From positions 1 through 8,795 of the forward strand of contig DAINCF010000290.1 in NCBI GenBank assembly GCA_036732565.1: a stretch of DNA of 8,795 nucleotides, given 5' to 3'. Below the pieces are notes generated by a model. It was given only the letters and a program-made list of their open reading frames with translations, was not told where the DNA came from and made no database searches. The DNA is from JAIVJN01 sp036732565 (GTDB lineage Bacteria > Acidobacteriota > Vicinamibacteria > Vicinamibacterales > UBA2999). A program made the position numbers and the translations under genes. Below are positions 1 through 6,332 of the stretch, one piece after another (the stretch's first letter is position 1; each line of letters starts with the position of its first letter).

Positions 1-656
1 GTGCGCGCGGCGCTGGCGGCGCGATGATGGCCATCGGCGATGTAGAGCGCGGGAATCGCGGCAAAGCCGGCGGCGATCGCTTCAGCGTCGGCGTCGGACG
101 CGCGCCACACGAGGTGTCTCACGCCATCGGGCGCGGTGAAGTCGAAGAGCGGGGCCGTCGCCACGACCGACGCCACCACCTGATCGATCGCGGGCGAGGC
201 CTTGTAGGTGAGAAACACCGGCCCGGTCTGCGCGCCGATCGCCATCATGTGACGCGTGCGATCGTCCTCCTTGTCCGGCCGCGTCTTCTCGTGCTTCTTG
301 ATCAGATCGCGATCGTACTCGTCGATCGCAAAGCACGCCGCGATGCCGGTCTGGACGTGCGAGCCCATGTGCAGTTGATAGACGTAGAGGCCGGGCGACT
401 CCTCGACGATGAGGGGCGCGCGATCGCGCAGGTCGTTGAAGTTCTCGGTGGCACGCGCGTACACGGGATCGCTGTACGGATCGGTCGCCGGCGGTAGATC
501 GATCTCCGCGCGCGACACGTGGAGAAAGCTCAGGGGATTGCCATCGGCGAGCTTGCGCGCCTCCTCGGCGCTGACCACGTCGTACGGCACGGCCGCCACG
601 CGCGCCGCGGCCTCCGGCACGGGACGCAGCGCAGCGAAAGGAAAAATCAGAGCCAT
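1..656 (-). CDS. DUF1015 family protein, N-terminal part (runs off left edge)
   Basis: The minus strand reads open from the ATG at 656-654 to the window edge, giving 218 residues with no stop. I recognise the DUF1015 (PF06245 / COG4198) pattern: an N-terminal FAALRPVPE stretch, PYDVVS near residues 24-29, a NPLSFLHVSRAEIDLP-type segment around residues 38-53, and YIADGHHRAAS at 205-215 with DGHHR at 208-212. Family members are usually a little over 400 residues, so about half is visible. The protein has no signal peptide and should be cytosolic. Its biochemical role is not established to my knowledge. The DGHHR signature resembles that of ParB-fold proteins, some of which are free-serine kinases, but that link is only inference. 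There is no Shine-Dalgarno before the ATG, and a CATAAT box lies 9 nt upstream, so the message may be leaderless. It is divergent from the receptor gene. Family call is confident; function is unknown. Confidence 0.88.
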   Translation of the reverse strand, partial: MALIFPFAALRPVPEAAARVAAVPYDVVSAEEARKLADGNPLSFLHVSRAEIDLPPATDPYSDPVYARATENFNDLRDRAPLIVEESPGLYVYQLHMGSHVQTGIAACFAIDEYDRDLIKKHEKTRPDKEDDRTRHMMAIGAQTGPVFLTYKASPAIDQVVASVVATAPLFDFTAPDGVRHLVWRASDADAEAIAAGFAAIPALYIADGHHRAASAAR

Positions 657-665
657 AGAGAACGA

Positions 666-671
666 ATTATG
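666..671 (-). promoter_or_regulatory. Possible -10 box for the DUF1015 gene
   Basis: On the minus strand the hexamer CATAAT (5 of 6 to TATAAT) ends 9 nt before the ATG at 656. Transcription would begin only a few bases before the start codon, which fits the absence of a Shine-Dalgarno. No good -35 element is seen at the usual distance, so this is a weak prediction. Confidence 0.3.
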
Positions 672-686
672 TCATGCGGCGTTTCA

Positions 687-716
687 TTGACCTGCCGAAC
701 CACGAGGCGCTACCAT
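687..716 (+). promoter_or_regulatory. Possible sigma-70-like promoter of the TonB-dependent receptor
   Basis: TTGACC at 687-692 (5 of 6 to TTGACA) and TACCAT at 711-716 (4 of 6 to TATAAT) are separated by 18 nt. Transcription would start near 723, leaving a leader of about 58 nt before the ATG at 781. The elements are imperfect. If this start is right, only part of the 5' arm of the hairpin at 718-780 would be transcribed, so the two predictions partly compete. Confidence 0.3.
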
Positions 717-717
717 C

Positions 718-780
718 CGGGGGTCTTCCTGCCGCGCGTCCGTCTTCGTCCTGTTACTCGTTGTTGTGTGGAGGCCCCCG
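718..780 (+). promoter_or_regulatory. Hairpin that can hide the receptor ribosome binding site
   Basis: Bases 718-728 (CGGGGGUCUUC) can pair without a break to 770-780 (GGAGGCCCCCG): nine Watson-Crick pairs and two G-U pairs around a 41-nt pyrimidine-rich loop. The 3' arm contains the whole Shine-Dalgarno GGAGG (770-774) and ends on the base before the ATG at 781. The pairing is directly visible; a regulatory role is inferred. Confidence 0.4.
770..774 (+). promoter_or_regulatory. Shine-Dalgarno that fixes the receptor start at 781
   Basis: GGAGG lies 6 nt before the ATG at 781. This decides against the in-frame GTG at 766, which would overlap the ribosome binding site and add five residues before the signal peptide. 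Confidence 0.8.
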
Positions 781-3741
781 ATGTCTTTTCCCGATAGGTG
801 CACCTTTTTCCTCGTGCTGCTGCTGGCAGCGCCGCTGCACGCGCAAAGCGTCACCGGCTCCATCCAGGGCACCGTCGTCGACCAATCCGGTGCCGTGCTG
901 CCCGGCGCATCGGTGACGATCACCAACACCGCGACGGGCGCCACGCGCGACGCGGTGACCGACGCAGAGGGTCTCTTCGCGGCGGAGTTGCTGCCGGTCG
1001 GCCCCTACGAGATCAACGTCGAGCTCTCGGGGTTTGCCGGGCGCAAGGAGACCGATCTGGCGCTGACGGTCGGCCAGACCCGGACGCTGCGCATTCAGCT
1101 CGGTGTGGCCGGCGTCACCGACACGGTGACGGTCACCGGTACCGTGCCGGTGCTGGAGACCACACGGTCGCAGGTCGCGTCGACGGTCAACGCGGCCGCC
1201 ATCGCGAGCCTGCCCGTCAACGGCCGCAACTTCATCGACTTCGTGTTGCTGACGCCGGGCGTCACGCGCGACGTCCGTGGCGGCGACATCAGCTTCGCCG
1301 GCCAGCGCGGCACGCTCAACAGCCTCATCGTCGACGGCGCCGACAACAACAACACGTTTTTCGGACAGACCGTGGGCCGCACCGGATCCGGTCGCGCGCC
1401 GTATCAGTTCTCGCAAGAAGCGGTGCAGGAATTCCAGGTGAATACCAGCGCCTACTCGGCCGAGTATGGACGCGCGGGTGGCGCGGTGATCAACGTGGTC
1501 ACCAAGTCGGGCACCAACACGCTGAACGGGTCGGTGTTCGAGTTCTATCGCGACAAGAAGCTGAACGCCAACAACTACATCAACGAGCTGCGCGGCCGCC
1601 CGAAGTCGCCCTATCACTACAACCAGTTCGGCGCCGTCGTCGGCGGTCCGATTCGCCGCGACCGCGACTTCTTCTTCTTCAACTACGACGGGCAGCGCAA
1701 TACGCAGCCGAACACGGTGTTCCTGAACCTGCCGGCCGACACGCCCACCGATGCGGCGACGCAGGCGGCCATCGCCACGCTGACACCGAAAGCGGAAAGC
1801 TGGGAGCGCGGGCAGAACCAGGACGTCTTCCTCGTCAAGACCGATCACCAGATCACCGATGGGCATCGCTTGACGCTCCGCTACAACCATCAGAACTTCA
1901 CCGGCGCGAACTTCGAGAACGGCGGCGCGCAGCGGTCGTTGGAGGGCACCGGCGACTCGAACGTCCGAACCCGCACGTTCAACGCCACGGTGGCGAGCGT
2001 GCTGGGGAGCTCGTTGTTCAACGAAATCAAGATTCAGTACGCACGAGACCACGAGCCCGGCTTCGCCAACAGCAACAATCCCGAGGCGACGATCTTCCAG
2101 GGCGCAAACAGCGTGCTGACCATCGGCCGCAACAACTTCAGCCCGCGCGAGACCACCATCGAGCGCTGGCAGGTGGCCAACAGCACGACGTGGGTCAAGG
2201 GCGCGCACAAGGTCAAGGGCGGCGTCGACGTCCAGTTCGATGACATCTTCAACTACTTCCCGGGCTTCTTCGGCGGGTCGTACACGTTCAGGAGCCTGGC
2301 GTCGTTCAACGCCGGCCGCCCGAGCGGCGCCAACGAGCAGTATCAGCAGAACTTCGAGGGGCCTGGGACGACCGGACCGACCACGAACCCCAACATTCAG
2401 GAGTACTCGTTCTTCGTGCAGGACGAGTGGCGGGTGAATCCGGATCTCACCGTGAACGCCGGACTGCGCTACGACCTGATGAAGACGGACTCGCCGCCCG
2501 TGCGCAACCCCGATCCGGATCTCGCCGCGGCGGATATCGACACCAGCCGGCTCGACGCGGACACCAACAATTGGGGCCCTCGTCTCGGCATGGCGTGGGC
2601 GCCGGCCGGGCGGAAGTACGTCGTGCGCGGCGGGTGGGGGCTCTTCTACGGACGCACGCCATCCATCATGCTGGGCACCGCCCACAGCAACAACGGCATC
2701 AACATCGTCTCGCTGCTCTTCCGCGGCGACGCGGTGCCGACCTACCCCAACACGATTGCGTCCATCCCAACGGGCGCGCTGGCGTCGACGCCAACCATTT
2801 TCTATATCGACAAGGATTTCGCGAACCCGCGGTTGATGCAGGCCAGCGCCGGCATCGAATGGGAGCTGCTGCCCAACACGACGGTCTCCGCCAACTACAT
2901 CTTCGTCGACGGACAGCAGCTGCCGCGCTCGATCGATCGCAACCTCGGCACGCCCGGCTCGCAGGCGTTGACGGTGGCCGGATCCAGTGAGACGGAGACC
3001 TACCATCGCTTCGGCAGCGATCGGCCGTTCCGGAACTTCGGTCGCGTCATCGGCTTCGAGTCGACCGCGGAGTCGCGCTACAACGGCATCACGCTGGAGC
3101 TGAATCGCCGATTCGCAGGCGGCCTGCAGGTGCGCACGGCGTATACGCTGGGCAAGGTCGAAGATACCGTGCCCGACGCCACCGCGGTGGTGCCTGGCAA
3201 CGCCGGCGACGATATCAAGTACGCGTCGAACCCGGCAGACTTCGACGCCGATCGCACCTACGGCAACAACGATCAACGGCACCGGTTCGTGGTGAGCGGC
3301 ACCTACGCAACCGACGCGTGGGCGGACAGCTTCGACGGCGTGGCACACGCGCTCCTCGGTGGATGGACGCTCAGCGGCATCCTGACGGCGCAAACCGGCC
3401 AGCCCTACTCCGCGCGCGTCGGCGCCGTCGACTTGAACAACGACGGCAACAATCGCAACGACCTCGCGCCGGGCACGGTGCGAAACCAGTTCCGGCTGCC
3501 GGGCAACGTGACGTTCGATCCGCGCATCGCGCGCGACCTCGGGATCTCAGGCCGCGCACGGCTGACGCTGATCTTCGAGGCGTTCAACCTCTTCAACGAC
3601 GACATCCTGAGCAGTCTGGAGACTGGACTCTACACGGCGTCTTCGACGAGCACGGTGCTGACGCCGAACGTCGCGTTTGGCACGCCGCTCACGAGCGTTG
3701 GCGAGCGCGTCATTCAGGTGGCGATCAAACTGACCTTCTGA
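781..3741 (+). CDS. TonB-dependent receptor, Oar-like, with N-terminal carboxypeptidase-regulatory-like domain
   Basis: This is a 986-residue outer-membrane receptor. A signal peptide covers residues 1-21 (hydrophobic FFLVLLLAAP core, cut after LHA). A carboxypeptidase-regulatory-like beta-sandwich follows at about 24-105 (SVTGSIQGTVVDQSGA, then a PGASVTI strand). A DTVTVTG linker leads into the plug at about 115-245, where LPVNGRNF, IVDGADNNN (about 184-190) and AEYGRAGGAVINVVTKSGT (about 226-245) are typical of the Oar-like group. The rest is the beta-barrel, ending in the aromatic residue of IKLTF that the BAM machinery expects. Such receptors import large nutrients, often glycans or peptides, using TonB and the proton motive force; the substrate cannot be read from the sequence. 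No SusD partner or degradative enzyme is adjacent. At 986 residues it is at the shorter end of the family. The start at 781 is chosen for its Shine-Dalgarno and signal peptide. Confidence 0.95.
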   Translation: MSFPDRCTFFLVLLLAAPLHAQSVTGSIQGTVVDQSGAVLPGASVTITNTATGATRDAVTDAEGLFAAELLPVGPYEINVELSGFAGRKETDLALTVGQTRTLRIQLGVAGVTDTVTVTGTVPVLETTRSQVASTVNAAAIASLPVNGRNFIDFVLLTPGVTRDVRGGDISFAGQRGTLNSLIVDGADNNNTFFGQTVGRTGSGRAPYQFSQEAVQEFQVNTSAYSAEYGRAGGAVINVVTKSGTNTLNGSVFEFYRDKKLNANNYINELRGRPKSPYHYNQFGAVVGGPIRRDRDFFFFNYDGQRNTQPNTVFLNLPADTPTDAATQAAIATLTPKAESWERGQNQDVFLVKTDHQITDGHRLTLRYNHQNFTGANFENGGAQRSLEGTGDSNVRTRTFNATVASVLGSSLFNEIKIQYARDHEPGFANSNNPEATIFQGANSVLTIGRNNFSPRETTIERWQVANSTTWVKGAHKVKGGVDVQFDDIFNYFPGFFGGSYTFRSLASFNAGRPSGANEQYQQNFEGPGTTGPTTNPNIQEYSFFVQDEWRVNPDLTVNAGLRYDLMKTDSPPVRNPDPDLAAADIDTSRLDADTNNWGPRLGMAWAPAGRKYVVRGGWGLFYGRTPSIMLGTAHSNNGINIVSLLFRGDAVPTYPNTIASIPTGALASTPTIFYIDKDFANPRLMQASAGIEWELLPNTTVSANYIFVDGQQLPRSIDRNLGTPGSQALTVAGSSETETYHRFGSDRPFRNFGRVIGFESTAESRYNGITLELNRRFAGGLQVRTAYTLGKVEDTVPDATAVVPGNAGDDIKYASNPADFDADRTYGNNDQRHRFVVSGTYATDAWADSFDGVAHALLGGWTLSGILTAQTGQPYSARVGAVDLNNDGNNRNDLAPGTVRNQFRLPGNVTFDPRIARDLGISGRARLTLIFEAFNLFNDDILSSLETGLYTASSTSTVLTPNVAFGTPLTSVGERVIQVAIKLTF

Positions 3742-3810
3742 AGCGCCTCAATGATCAGTTACCACATGGCTTGAGACTCGAGACCAGAGACTTGAGCCTG
3801 AGTCGGACGT

Positions 3811-3837
3811 GAGGCTCGAGGCTGCGAGGCTCGAGGC
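3811..3837. repeat. Two copies of GAGGCTCGAGGC, 15-bp period
   Basis: The 12-mer GAGGCTCGAGGC occurs at 3811-3822 and exactly again at 3826-3837. Each copy contains the palindrome CTCGAG. It sits directly left of the 14-bp tandem array and shares its GAGGC/GCCTC word in inverted orientation. Confidence 0.75.
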
Positions 3838-3851
3838 CGCCGAGGCAGCAG

Positions 3852-3907
3852 GCCTCATGACCCAAGCCTCATGACCCAAGCCTCGTGACCCAAGCCTCAG
3901 GTCCGAA
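3852..3907. repeat. 14-bp tandem repeat, four units
   Basis: Units are GCCTCATGACCCAA at 3852-3865 and 3866-3879 (identical), GCCTCGTGACCCAA at 3880-3893 (one change) and a decayed GCCTCAGGTCCGAA at 3894-3907 (11 of 14). A period of 14 is not a multiple of three, which argues against a coding role. Without spacers between the units it is not a CRISPR array. Confidence 0.9.
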
Positions 3908-3954
3908 CTCTCGGGTCCGTGTCGTGGCACGGCTCGTGCGTGTGATCGCGGCCC

Positions 3955-3960
3955 AGGAGG
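3955..3960 (+). promoter_or_regulatory. Shine-Dalgarno that selects the TTG start at 3966
   Basis: A perfect AGGAGG lies 5 nt before the TTG at 3966-3968. There is no comparable site before the upstream in-frame GTG (3885), which lies inside the tandem repeat, or before the downstream ATG (4014), which would cut the signal peptide in half. Confidence 0.75.
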
Positions 3961-3965
3961 CTGCT

Positions 3966-4436
3966 TTGCGATTCTCGCATCGAATCAGTACACGTGTATC
4001 GTTCTTGCTTGCCATGGGGCTCGTGCTGGTGGTGGCCAACACCACCTCGGCGCAAGGCCTCGGTGTTCGCGGCGGCGCGACGATGAATCCGGATCAGATT
4101 CACTTCGGTGGACACTACGAGTCGCCCGCGCTCATCGAGCACTTGCATTTCAAGCCGAACATCGAGGTCGGCGTCGGCGACGACATCACGCTCGTCGGCG
4201 CGAACTTCGAGTTCGTCTATAAATTCGGCGAGTACGGCGACTGGGGTTTCTACGCCGGCGGTGGGCCCGCGGTCAACTTCTACTCGTTCGACAGCGACGC
4301 CATCGATGGCGAGACCGAAGGCGGCGCCAACTTTTTGGTCGGCGCCGAGTCGCGGCAAGGGTTGTTCTTCGAAGTGAAGCTCGGTGTCGAAGGATCGCCG
4401 GACTTCAAGTTCTCAGTGGGCTGGGCGTTCAAATAG
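3966..4436 (+). CDS. Small outer-membrane beta-barrel protein
   Basis: From the TTG at 3966 this encodes 156 residues. Residues 1-29 form a signal peptide: basic MRFSHRISTR, a hydrophobic FLLAMGLVLVV core and TTSA before the cut ahead of QGLG. The mature 127 residues are alternating beta-strands rich in Gly and aromatics (for example IEVGVGDDITLVGANFEFVY, GFYAGGGPAVNFYSF and LFFEVKLGVEG), ending with FSVGWAFK. This size and strand pattern fit a single-domain barrel of about eight strands, as in OmpW/OmpA-type or general outer-membrane beta-barrel families. The exact family and ligand are not recognised. The TTG start is chosen for the AGGAGG 5 nt upstream and the complete signal peptide; starting at 3885 would add 27 residues read from repeat DNA. 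Its stop lies two bases from the stop of the convergent M23 gene. Confidence 0.82.
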   Translation: MRFSHRISTRVSFLLAMGLVLVVANTTSAQGLGVRGGATMNPDQIHFGGHYESPALIEHLHFKPNIEVGVGDDITLVGANFEFVYKFGEYGDWGFYAGGGPAVNFYSFDSDAIDGETEGGANFLVGAESRQGLFFEVKLGVEGSPDFKFSVGWAFK

Positions 4437-4438
4437 CG

Positions 4439-5719
4439 TCAGTGGTCGTCATCGGCACGCGCGCTCTTGGTCGCGAACAGGCGACCGAACAGCTTGTCCC
4501 GTTCGGTGCCGAAGAGCACGCGGTGCACGGTGGGCACGGGATCGCCGGGCGGCATCTTCTTGTGCTCGAGCACGGGGTTCACGTAGCGGCCATTCAGGCG
4601 AAGACCGTAGTGCAAATGCGGGCCGGTAGCGAGGCCCGTCGATCCGACGCGTCCTACGAGATCGCCCTGCGCGAGGCGAGCGCCGGCCCTCACCGCGATT
4701 GAGGAGAGGTGCAAATACTCGCTCTCATACCCGCTGGCGTGCCGCACGCGGACCGTCCGCCCACCACCGCCGGTCCATCCGGCAAGCGTGACCATGCCGC
4801 CCGCCACCGCCCCCACTGACGCGCCTGACGGCGCGGCGTAGTCCACACCGTTGTGGGCGTGGGTGAAATCCAGAATCGGGTGCCGCCGCGCCCGCGAGAA
4901 CGCCGACGTCACCCGCGGCTCGAACTTCAGCGGCGATTTGAGGAAGAACCGCTTCAACGATTGTCCCGCCTCGTCGTAATACCCGGGAACGCCATCGGGC
5001 GCCACGAACCGCACCGCTCGCACGCGACGACCGGCATTGACGAACTCCGCCGCCAACACGGGCCCGTAGCCGGCAAATGTACCGCCGCTCTCGCGCGACT
5101 GCTTCTCGACCAACAGGCGGAAGGTATCGCCCGGCTGGAGGTCGGCGTTGAAGTCCATCTCGCCCGAGAAGATGTCCGCCATCGCCAGCGACAGCTCGAT
5201 CTTCTCTCCAGCCGCCTCGATGGCCGCGATGAGCGACGACTGATCGCGATCGATCGTGCCCTCCACGACTGCCAGCTCGGCGAGCTTCGGGATCTTCGCG
5301 ATGCTCACGTCGAAGACCGGCTCTCCGATAAGGGCTCGCCGGCGAGCTTCGAGCACGCGATCGTCGTCGATTTCATACGACAGCTCGCGGATGCGACCGT
5401 CGACACCTCGGACCACACGGTACGGCTGGCCGGCCCGGACGCGCCGGAGATCGAAGTGCTCGCCGAGCGCTTCGATGAGCGGTGCGGCCTCACCTTCTGC
5501 GAGACCGTGCTCCTCGATCACGGTCGCCATCGTCGTTTGCTGCGGGATGACGGCCTCGATCTCTTCGTACTCGCGCGGCAGCTCGATGTCGACGTCGCGG
5601 CGGGGCACCGCCTGCGGCGCTGGCTCGGCCGCGGCGGACGCAGCACCGTAGTAGGTCGCAGCCGCGGAGATCGCGGCTACGACGACACTGACAGCGAGGA
5701 GAAGGATCCGCGAGCGCAC
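4439..5719 (-). CDS. M23 family metallopeptidase, MepM/Csd3-like
   Basis: This 426-residue exported protein should cut cross-link peptides in peptidoglycan in the periplasm. Residues 1-30 are a signal peptide or signal anchor (ILLLAVSVVVAAISAAA). Residues 55-120 look like a LysM/OapA-type domain, and 150-265 match the second N-terminal domain seen in MepM and Csd3 (GTIDRDQSSL, MDFNADLQPGDTF). The C-terminal M23 (LytM) domain at about 268-390 has the full active site: H289 and D293 in HNGVD, H337 in YLHLSS, and H368 and H370 in PHLHYG. By analogy with LytM, H289, D293 and H370 bind zinc and H337 and H368 are catalytic. All key residues are present, so it should be active. The start is a GTG without a Shine-Dalgarno, 12 nt after the stop of the DinB-fold gene, which suggests one transcript and coupled translation. 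The domain order resembles MepM, but a gene name is not assigned. Confidence 0.92.
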   Translation of the reverse strand: MRSRILLLAVSVVVAAISAAATYYGAASAAAEPAPQAVPRRDVDIELPREYEEIEAVIPQQTTMATVIEEHGLAEGEAAPLIEALGEHFDLRRVRAGQPYRVVRGVDGRIRELSYEIDDDRVLEARRRALIGEPVFDVSIAKIPKLAELAVVEGTIDRDQSSLIAAIEAAGEKIELSLAMADIFSGEMDFNADLQPGDTFRLLVEKQSRESGGTFAGYGPVLAAEFVNAGRRVRAVRFVAPDGVPGYYDEAGQSLKRFFLKSPLKFEPRVTSAFSRARRHPILDFTHAHNGVDYAAPSGASVGAVAGGMVTLAGWTGGGGRTVRVRHASGYESEYLHLSSIAVRAGARLAQGDLVGRVGSTGLATGPHLHYGLRLNGRYVNPVLEHKKMPPGDPVPTVHRVLFGTERDKLFGRLFATKSARADDDH

Positions 5720-5731
5720 GATCGTCAGTCG

Positions 5732-6286
5732 TCAGCGATCGCCGGTGCGCGGCTTCTGCGCGCGCTCGGTCGAGGGCGGGACCATGCCCTTCAAGCGCAT
5801 GTAGGTGACGAGGTTGCCGTAGTGCTCGTTGGTGTGGCTGATGTTGAAGACGAGCGACTGCCCGCGCGGCTGCGGTTGCTGCTGACCGGTGCCGGTCATC
5901 TCCGTGAGCGTCGCGTCGGTCTGCGCCTTGTAGACGGCATCGCAGTACGAGGTCGCCGCTTTGATCGCGGCCACGAGCTTCGCCTTCTCCGTGACCTTCT
6001 CGAAATCCTCTTTGTTGGGGTTCGGCTCGCCCTTGGCGCGAGAGCAGAAGTTGTAATTCGCGTTCGCGATGTGGCCGACGAACGCTCCGAAGCTGCGAAC
6101 CGTCTTGTCCGGGGCCGGCTGGAAGCCGTAGTCGGCGTCGGGCATCTTTTCGGCCGCCTCGACGACGTTGCGCGTGACGCCCGTGTGCATCGTATCCAGG
6201 GCGCCCGCAAGGGCCTTCGATTGTGCAGCGGCGGGCACCACCGCGATCAAGAGAGCCGCCAAGGTACACGCGAGAATTTGCGTCAT
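5732..6286 (-). CDS. Exported DinB-fold (DinB/YfiT superfamily) protein
   Basis: The 184-residue product has a clear signal peptide (MTQILACTLAALLIAVVPAAAQS, shown here in summary as residues 1-22) followed by a four-helix DinB-like domain. The three metal-ligand histidines of the fold are visible: H72 in VGHIANANY, and H151 and H155 in ISHTNEHYG. In this superfamily such a triad usually holds a divalent metal; members include thiol transferases and many proteins of unknown function. The exported location is seen in many acidobacterial homologues as I recall, but no substrate is known. Two cysteines (C81, C115) are present in the mature protein. It starts at an ATG with a good GGGAGG 5 nt before it and is the first gene of a unit with the M23 peptidase. 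The tail after residue 170 is short, charged and probably disordered. Confidence 0.88.
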   Translation of the reverse strand: MTQILACTLAALLIAVVPAAAQSKALAGALDTMHTGVTRNVVEAAEKMPDADYGFQPAPDKTVRSFGAFVGHIANANYNFCSRAKGEPNPNKEDFEKVTEKAKLVAAIKAATSYCDAVYKAQTDATLTEMTGTGQQQPQPRGQSLVFNISHTNEHYGNLVTYMRLKGMVPPSTERAQKPRTGDR

Positions 6287-6291
6287 GTTCG

Positions 6292-6297
6292 CCTCCC
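6292..6297 (-). promoter_or_regulatory. Shine-Dalgarno of the DinB-fold gene
   Basis: On the minus strand GGGAGG lies 5 nt before the ATG at 6286, which supports this start and contrasts with the M23 gene behind it, which has none. Confidence 0.75.
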
Positions 6298-6310
6298 GGA
6301 AAACGTCCGC

Positions 6311-6319
6311 ATCGTAGCA
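6311..6319 (-). promoter_or_regulatory. Possible extended -10 promoter for the DinB-M23 unit
   Basis: On the minus strand TGCTACGAT forms a TGn-extended -10 with TACGAT (4 of 6 to TATAAT) at 6316-6311, placing transcription start near 6304 and a leader of about 18 nt that includes the Shine-Dalgarno. The -35 position falls in the first GGTTCT repeat units and is a poor match. Confidence 0.35.
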
Positions 6320-6332
6320 GAAGGAGATCTTC

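Larger units (their letters stand above)
3742..3965. other. Repeat-rich spacer between receptor and small barrel gene
   Basis: This 224-nt spacer is the longest stretch without a gene. Its first 70 nt have several near-copies of CTTGAG and GAGACT. From 3811 to 3907 it consists of GAGGC-rich repeats and a 14-bp tandem array (listed separately). A short dyad GCACG-gct-CGTGC lies at 3927-3939, before the AGGAGG of the next gene. GAGGCC at 3833-3838 can pair with GGCCTC at 3851-3856, but no T-run follows, so I do not call a terminator for the receptor gene. No convincing promoter was found. Confidence 0.6.

Noticed and set aside
766..780. GTG start for the receptor at 766
   Set aside because: It overlaps the GGAGG that serves ATG 781 and adds five residues unlike a signal-peptide start.
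1125..1137. Palindrome GGTGACGGTCACC in the receptor gene
   Set aside because: It lies in the codons of the conserved DTVTVTG linker, where repeated Val-Thr codons produce such dyads by chance.
754..3393. An 879-codon open frame on the minus strand opposite the receptor gene
   Set aside because: It is a by-product of high G+C and codon use in the receptor gene. Its translation is Arg/Val/Asp-rich with no recognisable domain, no signal, and it covers a well-supported gene.
3833..3856. Intrinsic terminator after the receptor gene
   Set aside because: The 6-bp stem has a 12-nt loop, lies about 90 nt after the stop and is not followed by a T-run.
3811..3907. CRISPR array
   Set aside because: Units are 12-15 bp and directly abutting, with no unique spacers and no cas genes nearby.
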